A stretch of 64,000 nucleotides of DNA from Lichenostomus cassidix (GCA_008360975.2 CM039210.1:20359007-20423006), one strand, 5' to 3'; counted from the first letter of the stretch, positions 1-15,408 are shown. A program made the numbers and translations. The notes: generated by a model from the sequence alone, not told the origin.

Positions 1-1060
1 ACCTCCAGCACAGCTAATTCTCTCAGGTACCGGATACCTTGCTCCATGGTGTTCCACTTGTCTTGGTGCACTACTAGATCATCCTTGAAAAGATGCCTTT
101 CCCTCAAGCTTGACAGGAGTTGCCTCCAGAGGCTGAGTTTCTATTCTTTTCACAATCTCCTGGTCAATGCCCACATCCTGGGACAGGGATCCCAGTAGCT
201 TGGCTTCACTACCATCTAGTTTCATATTGCGGGCCACAACATCCCAGCATCGGAGCAACCGGGTCACCAGGGGCTCACCCAACTGGCAGCTGAAATATTT
301 TTGCATATCTCGCAGCTCACTCAGGAATAGGGATTAGATGATTATCTCTGGCCCTGCCTCTTCCTCCTGCTGTGAGGGCCCTACTTCTTCATCCCTTGGA
401 GAACTGGTTTTGTCTTGGCTTTCTTCCTCTGTATAAAGGCAACTGCTACCAGCACAGGTTGTTCCTCTGGTTCAGCTGCAGTTTGAGTGGCCATAGTGCC
501 TGCTGGTATGCTTTCCTCCTCCTCCTCCCCCTGATGGTGCTGTCTAGTAATGGGCAGTGTCCAATAAATAGTAGCCAGGGCCTGGCACCGTGCATAACTT
601 CACTCCTCTCTAGAACTGCCACAGCATTTTTCTTTCCAATATACTGCCACTTTATCAGGGTCCTGTAGTTGTTCAGGGGTGAACTTCCAAACCATTGGAG
701 CAGAATAGTCCTTCAAAAGCTGGCTGATTTTCTCCCACCTTCCACGCCACTCATGATTATCCACCCTCAAAGCAGATCTCTGAAAGACCCTCCTAAAAAT
801 CTCTTGTAACTCTAAACATGGTGTGGACCTCACTGAGGAGACCTGGCAGACATAGCAACAAGAACATGCTTTCCTTAACATCCAAAGGGAATTAAAAATT
901 CTCAAAATCTGTTGTAACAGGCCTGAAGGAGGAAAAGGGGGTGAAAATCTGGGGAAAATCATCCTCCCCTGTTCCCCCCACAGGCTGGGTATGATTATTA
1001 AAGAACTCCTAGAAGTAGCACGCAAGGTAAGGGCATGAGGGAAGCACTGAAGACACATCC
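1..1060 (-). pseudogene. Decayed gag region of ERV M
   Basis: On the minus strand this stretch carries broken reading frames (about 1058-600 and 306-1) that resemble the Gag N-terminal half of class II (betaretrovirus-like) bird ERVs. The 306-79 frame has the LLRCWD and EAKLLGSLS segments that I recognise as recurrent in avian ERV gag. The segment at 60-1 continues the same protein in another register, so there is at least one frameshift. The region lies directly downstream, in sense orientation, of a Lys-type primer-binding site and an LTR at 1336-1794, which fits leader plus gag. No intact frame spans it, and the rest of the element lies outside the window to the left. Confidence 0.6.
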
Positions 1061-1335
1061 CAAATGACCCTCATTGCCCTTGATGTTCTGTCATAAACTG
1101 ATATCACACAGTACATCAACAAAACATTCCTGATCCCTCTCCCTGCTCTGAAAAGGATCATCATGAGGAGCACATCTTGTATATATGAGAATATATACAG
1201 GATTAGGTGCCACAACCATGTGAACAGACCAAGCAACTATGTGACCAGCGGCTCTGCACCTAATACAACAAATGCTTAGATTAAATTTGGTTCCAACCGA
1301 CTCTGGTAAGATCTGTTGTTATCTCAACCCTTTGA

Positions 1336-1353
1336 GCCCCAAATTGGGTGCCA
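1336..1353 (-). other. Primer-binding site of ERV M (tRNA-Lys1,2-like)
   Basis: The minus strand reads TGGCACCCAATTTGGGGC, close to the tRNA-Lys1,2 complement used by many class II ERVs. It sits 2 nt from the inferred LTR end. This fixes the orientation of M as minus. Confidence 0.65.
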
Positions 1354-1355
1354 AA

Positions 1356-1794
1356 TAAGGCTGTCATGGTTTAGGAATGGTATTCCCCAATTTAGTGTTC
1401 CCACTGAAACACTCCAAACCATGCTCCGCCTGCTCACTCTCCCCCTTTCCCCTGTGGCAGGCTGGAGAGGAGAATTGGAGGCACAAAAGGTAAAGATCAT
1501 GGGTTGAGATAAGAACAATTTACTGGAAACAGCAATGAAATAAGGAAATGAACAGTAACAGCAACAATATTAATAACTAAAGTGTATGAGGGAGGTGAAT
1601 GATTCACACATGATTTGTTCACCACACAGAGCCTGGCAATACCTGCCCACCCGCCATGCTACATGACCCCAAAGGGACCCCTTTCCCTGTTCTCAGAAAA
1701 TGACATGAGGTTGTAAAGAATAACCTCTGTGTGCTAGCCATGCCCCCTCTTGGCTATTGCAAAAATTAACCCTGTCTTGGCCAGAACCAGGACA
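1356..1794 (-). mobile_element. 5' LTR of ERV M
   Basis: On the minus strand the segment begins TGTCCTGGTTCTGGCC, a typical start for bird class II LTRs, and ends just before the Lys-type primer-binding site. The end by the PBS is taken as CTTA plus a 2-nt spacer, by analogy with other LTRs in this window that end in TTA, and may be off by a few bases. The matching 3' LTR is outside the window, so the target duplication cannot be checked. Confidence 0.65.
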
Positions 1795-3310
1795 GGCAGA
1801 TATTCATACTTACTCTATGCATTTAAATCAGGCACCTCAGCCAACAGTCTAGGTTCTCTACCAGAGAGAAATTCAGAGCCCCAAATTCAGACTTTACCTC
1901 TCTGTTCTGATTATACAGGTAGTCTGAAATTAAACTATTTATGCTGCTTGCCTGCAATCAGTCTCAAGGAGGTTAGGTTCTGATTAAGATGTCCTGAATA
2001 AGAGCAGGAAAACACCACAGCTCTCGCTGCTCTAGATTTATATAACAGCACCTGAAAGCCAAAGTACTCTGCAAGACGCTAAAGTAACAGCAGAGAATTC
2101 CTGTTGCAGAGAGCTTACCACCTAGATAGGAAACATGCACTAAAGTAAGGGGGAAATACAAAGAGAAGATGCTCTACTATCAATTCTCACAATTAAAAGC
2201 CACAAGAGTCCAGGCATTTGACATTGTTCTCAAAGCCTCAGCCCTGAAACAACATCAAAATGAAATCAGGTTTTTCTTTGGAGGGGAAAGGATTCTTAAA
2301 TGTTAGCTCAGTGTATCCAAATTGCCAAAAGGCAACTCAAAAATAATTTTTAGGCCTGGGTTTTTACATCAAAACTATCTGATTTTTGATTACTTGGCTT
2401 TGGCAATACTATGAAAATCAAGCTCAGACAGGGCTAGTGACAAGGGAGAGATCAGAACCCAGGGTCACATAATCACAGTCCAAACTTAAGGCACCGATTA
2501 CATACAGAATTTTTCCAGCTTCACAATACAGATAAGCAGCTGGCTACCCATACTTTAAGCATCTCCATTTGAGTACTCCCTGTTTGGTAACTACTTTATT
2601 TTGTATAACAGCCTTATTTAAAAAAAACTTCACTTTTCATATGTACTTTGGATATCAGTACTTTGGCAGTAGAGGGATGAAGTCGCATTCCTTACGTACC
2701 ACAGGCATTCTGCATTAAGATGCTTGAGCAGGCACTAGTCAGATTTTGAAGAGCAGAACAGCAGTGGGATAAGTCAGAAAGGCACTGGATTAAGAAACAG
2801 GAGTAGGTAAAGTTACTCAAGAACTGACTAAAGAATTTAAATGAAATACAGGCAAGCAAATGTTTCAAATGCAGATAAATTCCCCTGTGCCACTAAGCTG
2901 TGGCTGAAACAGCAATTGCAGGAGACAATATTTTAGTGGCACTAACAGAAGTTAAAAAAAAGTGTCCTACAGAGACTGAGATGGCCTTGCATGCAGGCAG
3001 TACCACAGGTCCACAGATAACATCTGCGGTGTCCTTGTCTACTCGGAAGTGCCCACCAAAAAAAGGGTACGGTCAAGGTTATTAATTACAATGTTCAAGG
3101 CAAAGCAAATAATATTGCCATAAGTGAAAGAACACATACAGAAATCCACAGTAAGGGGACTACAGAATTAGGTCACCCAACTGATTCAAGTTGCAAACTG
3201 CTCATAAATGCAATGGGAGTCTTTCACCTAGACAAGTCGCTCTTATCTGTTTCATAGGTGAAAGTAATAATCTGAGTTAGTAGGATGCAATTTGATTGTG
3301 GTAGGTAAAA
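1795..3310. other. Intergenic stretch without a recognisable gene
   Basis: Unique-looking AT-rich sequence between ERV M and solo LTR P, downstream of the SMAD2 3' end. I see only short chance frames and no RNA gene or clear repeat. Confidence 0.5.
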
Positions 3311-3816
3311 GCAACTTGCTGTAGTGTGCTTATAAGATTTTTTGCATATTGATGCTGTTCTAGAGACTTCTCCCTAGCAGAAACCTGTACCATCCCATGC
3401 TGTAATCTTATTGGTTTACCCCTTTCTCCTCCCTGGTTCCTCCCCTCTGGCTTCCCCTAGTTGGTTCTTCTGAGTAACCACGCCTCTGTTCCCTCTCCTG
3501 ATAACCCCCTGCGAAAGCCAGACTCAGGGTTCACCATCTTGGCTTTCCAGCATCCCGAATCCTCCCCTGCCTCTCCGCCCCTCTCCACCCTCCTCTGACC
3601 CTCGACTGTGGACCTTAATAAATCCCTGGAAACCTCAGATGGTGATCCTGCATTTCTTCCATCGCCACACCTCCACGGTGTCTTGCGTCCCCCGCAGCTC
3701 CACCGCCTGCCACAGCCACGTGTCTGCCTGGCGTGTTCTGGCCCCGGGCGGCCCTCTCCACATTGCGGCGTGGAGTGGCTGTTCCTGAATTGTGATACTG
3801 CGCTGCCGCAGCAACT
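3311..3816 (+). mobile_element. Solo LTR P with 6-bp target duplication
   Basis: The LTR itself is 3317-3810 (494 bp). It starts TGCTGTAG, ends TGCCGCA, and is flanked on both sides by GCAACT (3311-3316 and 3811-3816). An AATAAA at 3617-3622 inside it supports plus orientation. There is no internal ERV sequence, so it is a solo LTR left by LTR-LTR recombination. A 6-bp duplication fits class II or alpharetrovirus-type integrases. Open frames over this segment (for example 3457-3912 minus) are chance frames in GC-rich LTR sequence. Confidence 0.8.
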
Positions 3817-4019
3817 GCTTAAAAAAACTTGATCAGGAGTAGAAGTCTGTATCACTAAACACACATAGATCCAGAACCTCCACAACAGCTGTATGAGAAG
3901 TGATTTTAACATCTAAATGATACCTTTCCAGCCACAACATGCAGAGCAGTTGTGCCATTTATTTGGGTGGGTTAGAATGGCACAATAGAAAATATAGACA
4001 GCAATTAATAAAAAACCAA

Positions 4020-5784
4020 ACCATTATGAGAATTAAAAGTTTTATTAGTGTATTCATATATTAGAGAAATGCAACACACATGAAGCTTATTTCTTAGGTT
4101 CACAAGTTCTACCAATATATTAGTCTAGTGGTAAAACTACCATAAACTGGTAACTGCTTTGCCAATTTTTGAAGAGTGTCTGGCCCACTTTTTCAAGGCT
4201 TGAGTTTTGGTATTGCTTCTATGCCCCAGCCATTATGGCATAAAAATATCCATCACTATTGTCAATTCAGTTAACAGATTAAAAGCTGTAGCACTGGCCC
4301 CATTTTTGTTCTAAAAACTATCACTAGCTGTACTTACAAAGTACAGTACTAGTGTAATGGATGAAACAATGGGAAAAACAAAGACAATGCTGCTACTGCC
4401 ACAATAACAAAAGAATGACAGCTAGACCACAAGCTCATTAGTAAGATATATATTTTTCAAGTCAGAATAACCCTTCTATACAGCTTCCCAACCCATCCCC
4501 AACCCAGACTTATTTGTAGAATATATTTCAGAATATTTTTAATATGGTGCAGTTGTAGTGTCCAAAGGTTCACAATAACATGCAGTGTCACAAAGAACCT
4601 AGATGTCCTCCTTTACCAGTCATACCTCAGCAAACACTATCCTAGAGGTTTTGCAGAAGCAACTACTTTTAATAACAATACCCATTATGACATAATGAAT
4701 GTGTATGATCTGGTATGCAAGTAAGCTATACAAAGCCACACAGATCAGAAATTTAAAATCTGTTTCTGAAATATATTAAGAAGATGCATCTATTTAAAAC
4801 CAATACGAAAGAGTAGTTTACCTTGGGAAAGGATTTTTCAAGGTATTTAGCTCCAAAAACTAAACCCCATGATTTTTAGAGACATCTGTTCAATGAAAAA
4901 ATACAGATGTAAGGGGTAAGCCAATAACCTTGTGTACTTAATCCAGTATCCAATGCTATGATAAATTCTCATTCCATGAGAAAAAACACTGACTTCAATG
5001 ATTCAAGGTAAACAAAAAAGTCCCAAATTACACCAGTGCCAGCAATAATGCTGGCACCAGATGCATCAACTCAGATGGGTAGGGAAAAGTAGATTCATAG
5101 TGTGATGGATACTTGGAATTTATAATATGAATTGATTTAGGCCCCATTATCTATATAGGTATCTCAAGATTTCACAGATGAATCTCAAGACATTTTTTTC
5201 CCTTCCAATTGAGGGATTTTCTTTTTCTTTAAGAAGGCAGCAAAAAGTTGAGCTTTTTATGTTTAGGACAACTCAAAAATCTGCTTATATAAAAAAATAT
5301 AAAAGAATAAGGGAGTAGAGTCTTGGAATTTTATAAGAGATTTACCCAAATAAAAAAACCCCAAGCAACTATTTATGGGAACTAAAATGTAGAACAGCAC
5401 AATACTGTGATAGTTGAGATCTTGATGCATTACCTGTACATATACTTAGTTATTCATGTTATTGATAAACCATTAGGACACTCAATTATATACCCAATAA
5501 AAACACCATTAAGACTCTTGAGAACAGTCCTATCTTCTTTCTGAAGAAAGCATTTCTATACACTAAATTTTCATCTAGTAGCAGAGTATAGGAAACAGAA
5601 TCCACAAGGTGCTTTAATTGATGAGACCTCAAGTGCGGTTTTTATTTTTTTTCTTTTTTAAAAACCTTTTTAGATAGTAAACAGTTCATGGGGACCACAC
5701 ACAAATACTATGACAGACGAGGTGTTATATTAAGTCTGTTAATTAGACTTGATATTTAGCCCACTGGTAACAGAGGAAGGAGTT
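4020..5784 (-). other. SMAD2: SMAD2 3' untranslated region (proximal)
   Basis: This follows the SMAD2 stop codon (5785-5787) on the minus strand. It is AT-rich, free of retroviral sequence, and reaches an AATAAA on the minus strand (plus-strand TTTATT at 4041-4046). Vertebrate SMAD2 transcripts are known to have long 3' UTRs with several polyadenylation sites, so this may be only the proximal one. The 3' end given is inferred from the signal alone. Confidence 0.5.
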
Positions 5785-9009
<3,225 letters not shown>

Positions 9010-9736
9010 CCAGAAATGGGTCCTGTAGCTTTAAGCTGGGTCCGGGGGAGGGGCGGGAGCCAGGGGAACTCTGGCGCGGGCTTTGTTCAAACTCTCACTC
9101 CCGCGTGCTCAGCTTGTGGAGCAGACAGGTGTTACATTGTTGTTTTTAGCTAGCTCGGTTTTTGTTAGCTGAGGCAAAAAGTTTTTCCCTGGACTGCGAT
9201 AGCAATCCTCCGGCAGCTTCTGTGGTTTCTTCTGGAACTGTTCAACTTAGCTTTGGTCCAAGAATCAGACCATTGGTGGGAGCCCACTCGGCACGGACCA
9301 ACGGGGTAGCTGCAGGGACACCCCAATGTCGCTGTTGAGCAGCTAGCAGAGTAATGAAGGCACCAGTTCTCAGTGGCAAGAAGGAATGACCTTTATTGTT
9401 TTGATTTCATCATATATATAGAGTTTTCAAAAGTCACCCAGATTGGTCGGTCAGAAGCCTTCCCCCAGGCCTGATTGGCCAGGCTTGCACCGTCCAAGTT
9501 CTGGAACACTGTTCCAATAACATCCAAACTTTATCTTTATTTATAAAACACAAGAAAATTCTCATGGGAAAAGCCTGTGCTAGCCACACCCCATCTCAGC
9601 CCAGACCTCAGGAGAAGCTGAACTACTGAAAGAAAGAACTCTAAATCTCCAGATTCGTCTGCTGCAAGAAGGAGACCAACATTGAAGTTCACCAGGTTCC
9701 CATCTGTTTTCTTTTTTCCAAGCTGCTGCCTGGACT
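9010..9736 (+). mobile_element. Left part of old LTR H, the host of provirus A
   Basis: A GC-richer segment with LTR-like character (GGGGGAGGGGCGGGAGCC box, AGCTAGCTCGG segment, CAGCTTGTGGAGCAGACAG) that resembles a common long bird ERVL-type LTR. It is cut at 9,736 by provirus A and resumes at 43,461: the TGGACT flanking A occurs at 9731-9736 and 43,455-43,460. It is also interrupted at 9327-9588 by short LTR G. The exact left end is uncertain, and the family name is from memory of similar sequences. Confidence 0.55.
9327..9588 (-). mobile_element. Short LTR G, copy 1
   Basis: A 262-bp LTR that reads TGTGGCTAGCACAGG...CAGCGACA on the minus strand. The flanks are CCCCAA and CCCCAT, a 6-bp duplication with one mismatch. 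It is nearly identical to three other copies in the window (13,983; 27,525; 42,917). In sense orientation it has TATA-like and AATAAA signals. It is a solo LTR. Confidence 0.8.
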
Positions 9737-10203
9737 TGTTGGGGTCTGGCCTATGTTAACAGCTGGTCTGTCTTAACAGACCTATGAAAGTCTTTGAAGA
9801 TAGATAAGAGGAAGTATTTTGCTGATGCTGCAAGAAAGCAAGCAGCTGGCCAGAGAAAACCGGATCTTGCCCAAAAGTAGAAGATGACTTGTTGGCCAAA
9901 GAAAACAGGAAATATTGCCCAAAGTAGGGAATTCCTTGCTGGCTAAGGAATATAGGAAATATTGCCCAAATTAGTAATCTGCATATACCAATCATATAGT
10001 GCATGCTTAGCTTTGTTTATCACATATAACCAATTGTATAATATCATGGCGCATGTACAAACCATATGTAGAAGTTCCGTGTCACGTCTACAGAAGGTAA
10101 AAAGCTTTAAAAGAAGCACTGCTGAAGAATAAAGTTGGACGACTCTCTGCATCACATTGGTGTTATGTCGTACCTGTCTCGCATGAATTATTAAACCCTG
10201 ACA
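9737..10203 (+). mobile_element. 5' LTR of provirus A
   Basis: 467 bp, starting TGTTGGGGTCTGG and ending CCCTGACA, with AATAAA near 10,126. The 3' LTR is the same sequence in three pieces (34,547-34,624; 42,789-42,916; 43,180-43,454). Confidence 0.9.
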
Positions 10204-10205
10204 AC

Positions 10206-10223
10206 TGGTGAGCCCAACGTGAT
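10206..10223 (+). other. Primer-binding site of A (tRNA-Trp-like)
   Basis: TGGTGAGCCCAACGTGAT lies 2 nt after the LTR. It differs from the alpharetroviral tRNA-Trp site at two positions by my reading. Confidence 0.7.
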
Positions 10224-10360
10224 TCACAAGGATGGATTTGCGGCGTACCAGGGTGATCGGGAGAACGCGAGGATCCCACCGGCCGGCAAGGTAAGCCGGG
10301 CTGTCCGAGAGAGACAGGAAGCAGGTCTGCGGCTGGCGAGAGAGCCAGAGAATTGGTGGG

Positions 10361-12767
10361 ATCGGGAGCGCTGTATCAGCAGTAGAAAAAGCAGCTGTAA
10401 GCAGCCTGCTTCAGCTGGAAAAGAGGACTGGCACTGAGCTGAATGAGGCTGAGCTCACAGCACTGTTATGGTGGTGTTGGAGAAAAAGATTTATTACACA
10501 ACCTGATCAGTTGTTTAATCTAAACGCATGGGAGCAAGTAAGAAAGGAGCTCTGGAATGGAACAACTGTGAAAAACAAGGAGGCAATAAAACATGCCCTA
10601 GTGTGGAGAACTGTCACTTTTATGGTTGAGCAATTACAGGGGGAAGCTCAAATTACTGCCGCGGCACGGAGAGCTATAGAAGAGGCTGGAAAGAGTTTAA
10701 ATGGGAAAGAACAGGAAAAAGTGACAGAAACCAAGAAAACTGACTCCCTGTTGCCAGAAACACTTGCGTGCCGGGCCACTCGAGTGGAAAAGGAATTTTG
10801 GGGGGGACCAGAGATAAACATAGCTCTGTGGAATTCCCCCGAGCCGCCCCCTCCTCCACCCCTGTCTCAGCTGCCCCCCCCTTCCTCCAGTAACTCGCCG
10901 AGCCGTCCTGTCCTCCCCTCCGGTAGCGAGGAAGCTGCAGATCTGAGCAAAGTGCTGCTACCAATGGAAATAGATGAGTGGGAGGGCAAGCCGCGGCGAT
11001 ACCCTGACCTGGTTAACAAGGAGACCAGAGAGGTTGTCCGAGCGCAGCAAAGAGCTGTGAGGCAATTACTAGGGGAAAGGCAGCAACTGGATGCCAGGTC
11101 TAAAAAAACTAAGATCAAAGAGGCTTATAGCAGAGCTCACAAGGCTATCGTAGAGGGGCTGCAAGCTGTGGAGGCTTGGTTCCTCAGAGAGGAACAACCC
11201 ATGCAACCTACCAATCCATTTTCACCATCTGAATCAGTCAAGCCCTCTGGCCCCCCCCCAGAACCTGCTTTTGCTCCCATGAGTGATTTGAAAAAGTGGA
11301 AATGGGTGATTGAATGTGTCAAGGACAGGGAAATGTCCATCGAAGAGGCCGACAATTACTTGCAATCTCAATTTGGCCCAGATGGCAAACTGACAATGCA
11401 AGAGATACGGGCCATAGTGGACTGGTGGGACAAGGTGGGCGGAGAGCCCAAGCAGACGCGATCTACAACCGACGCATCAGGGTGGACAGGCTGGCTTAAA
11501 TCCAAAGTGATGGGAGGAACAGAATAAAAAAAGGGGGAGGGCAAGCACGAGACAGTGTCCGCGTCCTCCAGGGCCCCAGATGCGCCCCCCCCCCCCACGA
11601 GACCCATCTTACAATGCTGGCCAGCGATGGCACGGGGTCATAAGAGACGCTGTCATTGAAGGGGTCATGTTGCCAGATGAGGTTATCTCTATGCCCGTTA
11701 TAGTCACGGGTAACAATAGGGTCTGGCATCCCTTTGACTGGAAAACTGTGAGTCAGTTACAAAAGACTGTCATAGAATATGACTATAACGATTGACAAGT
11801 GCGGACCCTGGTGCAGGTATTTTTCACGAACCAGGACCTGGTTCCCCTGGATATCAAAAACCTTTTCCAAATCGTGCTGCCTCCCACTGCCTATATGTTA
11901 TTTAAAGATAAGTGGAAGGAGAAGTGTGAGGTCGCTATGCTTGCCAATTTAGAGGAGCGAGCCCGGGATGACCCACTCCATGCTGTGACCATTGATATGC
12001 TTATGGGAGAGGGTCAATATCAAGATGGCACTGCTCAAGCCACCCTCAATCCTCGAGTGACTCAGCAAAGCCAAGCATTTGCACTGGCTGCATTCCAAGA
12101 GTTACCCCAAATGGGAACGCCAGCGCTTCCATATACAAAAATTGTACAAGGACCAAACGAGCCATACATGCAGTTTATAGATTGGCTTAAAGCCTCCCTT
12201 GATGCAGCACCCACACTTGATGCTGCTGCAAAAAGCGCTGTAGGAAAAGATCTGGCCTTTCAGAATGCTAACGCACAATGCCAGCAGATTATTGCTGGCT
12301 TACGTGGGGGAGCCACACTTTGCCAAATGGTAGAAGCCTGCTCAAAAATCCCTGTACTCATACACGAGGAAGAAAAAGCCAAAATTCATGCAACAGCCAT
12401 GGCCGCTGCCTTAAAATCTGCAGTAGTGCAAGGTAGAGGGGACCAAAGGCTCTGGAAAGCACCTGGTGTAGGATGTTACAATTGTGGAGAAAAGGGACAC
12501 CTTAAGAAAAACTGCCCAAAAAATGCCCCCAAAGAGAACCCATTTGGGGGGGTGTGCCATAAATGCGACAGATTTGGCCACCGAGCGGTGGAATGCCGCT
12601 CACGTTTCAAAAGGGATGGCATGCCGCTGCAGGGAAATGGGAAGTTCAGCACCAGGCACGGGGGCGCGATGACAATCAAATACCCGCAAGTGGTGGCTGT
12701 CTCGACAAACTTGCAGCCACCACCAGAGGCAGCGCCGGAGTCGATTTGGCTGTGGGAGACACAGTAA
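10361..12767 (+). pseudogene. gag: gag of provirus A, broken
   Basis: The open frame runs from 10,361 through the end of a matrix/proline-rich region at 11,527, then shifts frame around the G/C homopolymers at 11,530-11,590, and has an in-frame TGA at about 11,794. The capsid part (11,799 onward) has the major homology region (QGPNEPYMQFIDWL) and two CX2CX4HX4C zinc knuckles of nucleocapsid (CYNCGEKGHLKKNC and CHKCDRFGHRAVEC). A small glycine comes second after the expected start, as in myristoylated matrix proteins, but the codon at the expected start (10,361-10,363) is ATC. The frame ends at 12,767, overlapping the next frame, which is -1 relative to it. Confidence 0.85.
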
Positions 12768-13423
12768 ACCTTGCTGACAATCAAGTGCATGTTGTTCCCT
12801 CCACTTGTAATGGACCCCTAGGATATGGACTGTCGGCCCTCCTGTTGGGGTGATCCTCGACATCATGTCAAGGAATTTTTGTGGTACCTGGGGTCATTGA
12901 TGCTGATTTTGAAGGGACTATAAGCATCATGATTTACACCTTGAGTCCCCCGGTTACCATCCCACGGGGTAGTGTGATTGCTCAGCTTGTTCCTTTTAGA
13001 GCCAGTATACTCAATGCCAAGGATGTTTCCCGAGGACAAAAGGGATTTGGATCCACCGGAGCCCCAACAGTGGCATTCACACAGGTAATAACCACTGAAA
13101 AACCTACCCGGACGGTTAACATTAATGGGCCTTACAGTGTCACCCTGCAGAGAAAGGCTATGCTACTTGACTCTGGGTCTGATGTCACAATCATCCCTAG
13201 GGACGCTTGGCCTGAAGCCTGGCCACTGGAGCCTGTCAGCAGCTATGTCAAGGGCATTGGGGGAGCCACCCCCACGCATGTAAGCCGCCACCATTTGACC
13301 CTCACTGACGTGAAAGAAGGACTGGTGGCCCAAGTATGTCCTTACGTCCTGTCTACACCTCCCTGTATTTTAGGCTGTGATGCCCTAGCTCAATGGGGGT
13401 GTCGTCTCGTAACCCCTTTTTGA
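12563..13423 (+). pseudogene. pro: dUTPase-protease frame of provirus A
   Basis: This frame is -1 relative to the capsid frame. It starts with a trimeric dUTPase domain: RGSAGVDLAV, a GLS...LLG motif, the GVIDADFEG uracil-pocket motif, IPRGSVIAQLVPF, and a glycine-rich RGQKGFGSTG motif. The aspartic protease follows, with LLDSGSDVTII at the active site (DSG triad). There is one in-frame TGA at 12,851-12,853 between dUTPase motifs. The frame ends CCT TTT TGA; the preceding C gives a possible C-CCT-TTT slip site, and pol is -1 from here. A dUTPase upstream of protease is typical of betaretroviruses. Confidence 0.85.
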
Positions 13424-13982
13424 GTGCGGTCATTGCTGGCTCCTCTCGACCCACCTTAAAACTTACATGGACTACTTTGGAGCCGGTGTGGGTCGAGCAA
13501 TGGCCACTGACAGAAGAGAAGCTCCAACATCTAACGCACCTCGTGGAGGAGCAGGTGCAAGCTGGACATTTGCAGGAATCTTAGAGCCCATGGAATACCC
13601 CTGTGTTTGTCATCCAGAAAAATCGGGGAAATGGCGTTTACTGCATGATTTGTGGGCAGTTAATGCTGTCATGACCAACATGGAAGTCTCCAGCCTGAAA
13701 TGCCTACACCGGCTATGCTACCCAGGGAATGGGATACTGCAGTTGTGGACCTAAAAGACTGTTTTTTCACAATCCCATTACATCCAGATGACTGCGAGAA
13801 GTTCGCCTTTACTGTTCTGTCCATCAATCGACAAAAAACAGCTAAGCGGTATCAATGGACAGTGCTCCCACAAGGCATGAAGAACTCACCCACCATCTGT
13901 CAGTGGTATGTGGACCTCGCCCTAGAGCCGTGGCTTAAACAACATCAAGACCTAATTGTTTACCACTATATGGATGACCTTC
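13424..13982 (+). pseudogene. pol: pol of A: reverse transcriptase, N-terminal part
   Basis: Fingers and palm of reverse transcriptase. The EPVWVEQWPL start motif, TPVFVI strand, [12 protein letters not shown] (first catalytic aspartate), [16 protein letters not shown] and YMDD (catalytic loop, about 13,967-13,978) are recognisable. The reading frame changes twice between 13,580 and 13,700, and there is a stop at 13,582. It is cut directly after the YMDD loop by short LTR G at 13,983. Six bases (ACCTTC) are repeated on the other side, where the same domain continues. Confidence 0.88.
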
Positions 13983-14245
13983 TGTCGCTGTTGAGCAGCT
14001 AGCAGAGTAATGAAGGCACCAGTTCTCAGTGGCAAGAAGGAATGACCTTTATTGTTTTGATTTCATCACATATATAGAGTTCTCAAAAGTCACCCAGATT
14101 GGTCGGTCAGAAGCCTTCCCCCAGGCCTGATTGGCCAGGCCTGCACTGTCCAAGTTCTGGGATACTGTTCCAATAACATCCAAACTTTATCTTTATTTAT
14201 AAAACACAAGAAGAATTCTCGTGGGAAAAACCTGTGCTAGCCACA
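13983..14245 (-). mobile_element. Short LTR G, copy 2, inside reverse transcriptase of A
   Basis: 263 bp on the minus strand with a perfect 6-bp TSD ACCTTC (13,977-13,982 and 14,246-14,251). It splits the reverse-transcriptase domain of A just behind YMDD. An internal body is absent, so it is a solo LTR. Confidence 0.93.
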
Positions 14246-15408
14246 ACCTTCTGCTTTGTTCTGCTCAACGAATCGTAGATGAGATATTGGACTCCTTACA
14301 GACACACCTTCAGGCCTGGGGGCTGGTCATCGCACCAGAGAAAGTACAGCGAACCACCCCGTGGCAGTACCTAGGCCTTTCCATAACAGACTGCAAAATC
14401 TGGCCACAAAAATTATCACTTTGCCCCAACGTTGCCATCTTGCTAGACGCGCAGAAGCTTGTCGGGGACATACAATGGATTAGCAACGTTTGTGGGATTA
14501 CAAATACAGACCTCAAACCACTCTTTGAATTATTAAAAGGCGAAGATGCCAAGCCTCAGGCGCCAAGAATGCTAACCCCCAATGCACAAGATGCCCTGCA
14601 AACAATCACATGAAAGATTGAGCAATACGCCATCCACCACATTGACCTGACACAGCCTGTGATGATCATTGTATATAACACTGATCAAGAAGTTTCTGGC
14701 CTTCTTGACCAGTGGTTGGGAAACAGTCCAGATCCACTGGCCATCCTAGAGTGGATGGCCTTACCTAGCCAACCCAAGAAAAGCGTCCTACCACAACACG
14801 AGGCTATTGTTCAGTTATTGCTAAAAGCACGTGATCACCTATATATGATATCTGGAACCGACCTAGATAAGATTCTCTTGCCATACCCCTTGGACCTTGT
14901 TCGCCGTTGGACATTGCAAAGTATACCCTTTGCTCTGGCGACCAATGGTGTGTCCTTGGACAATCATTATCTGAAACACCCATTGTTTAAAACGCACTTG
15001 CCCCTTGAGCCTCGAATGTTATGACAAAATCAGCCTGTGGAGGGCCAAACAATTTTTAATGATGCCAGCAGTAAAACCAACACTGCTGGGTATGCCTGGC
15101 AGCAAGAAGGACAATGGCAGCATGAGACCTTTGTGGCTCAGAACTATGTACAGGTGCTAGAATTGCAGGCAGTGATGAAGGCCCTCATACGATTTGAAAC
15201 CCCAATTAATATCATTTGTGACTCTTTGTATGTTGTTGGGGTAGTCCAAAGGATACACCGAGCACTGTTAGGCCATATAACTAATTCGGTTCTGTTTGAT
15301 ACAATGAGACTCCTATGGCAGGCATTGCAACAACGCATAAACCCCTTTTTCATTACTCATATTAAGAGCCATACTCCCTTGCCAGGTCCCTTAGTGGAAG
15401 GAAATGCC
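14246..15408 (+). pseudogene. pol: pol of A: RT thumb/connection and RNase H
   Basis: Continues reverse transcriptase from the other side of LTR G (PEKVQRTTPWQYLGL is the RT primer-grip/thumb region). The connection domain follows, then RNase H beginning TIFNDASSKTNTAGYAW, where the first acidic residue is present, with later ELQAVMKAL and CDSLYVVGVV motifs. In-frame stops lie at about 14,611 and 15,022. The RNase H frame is cut at 15,408 by provirus D. The TSD AATGCC (15,403-15,408) recurs at 28,449, where pol resumes. Confidence 0.87.

Noticed and set aside
3457..3912. 151-codon minus frame as a gene
   Set aside because: It lies within solo LTR P on the strand opposite to the LTR and has no domain.
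9327..9588. Short element G as a DNA transposon or MITE
   Set aside because: TG...CA ends, TATA and AATAAA signals, and 6-bp duplications fit an LTR; there are no terminal inverted repeats of useful length.
10219..10437. Leader frame of A as a separate gene
   Set aside because: It starts inside the primer-binding site and overlaps the gag start in another frame; probably chance.
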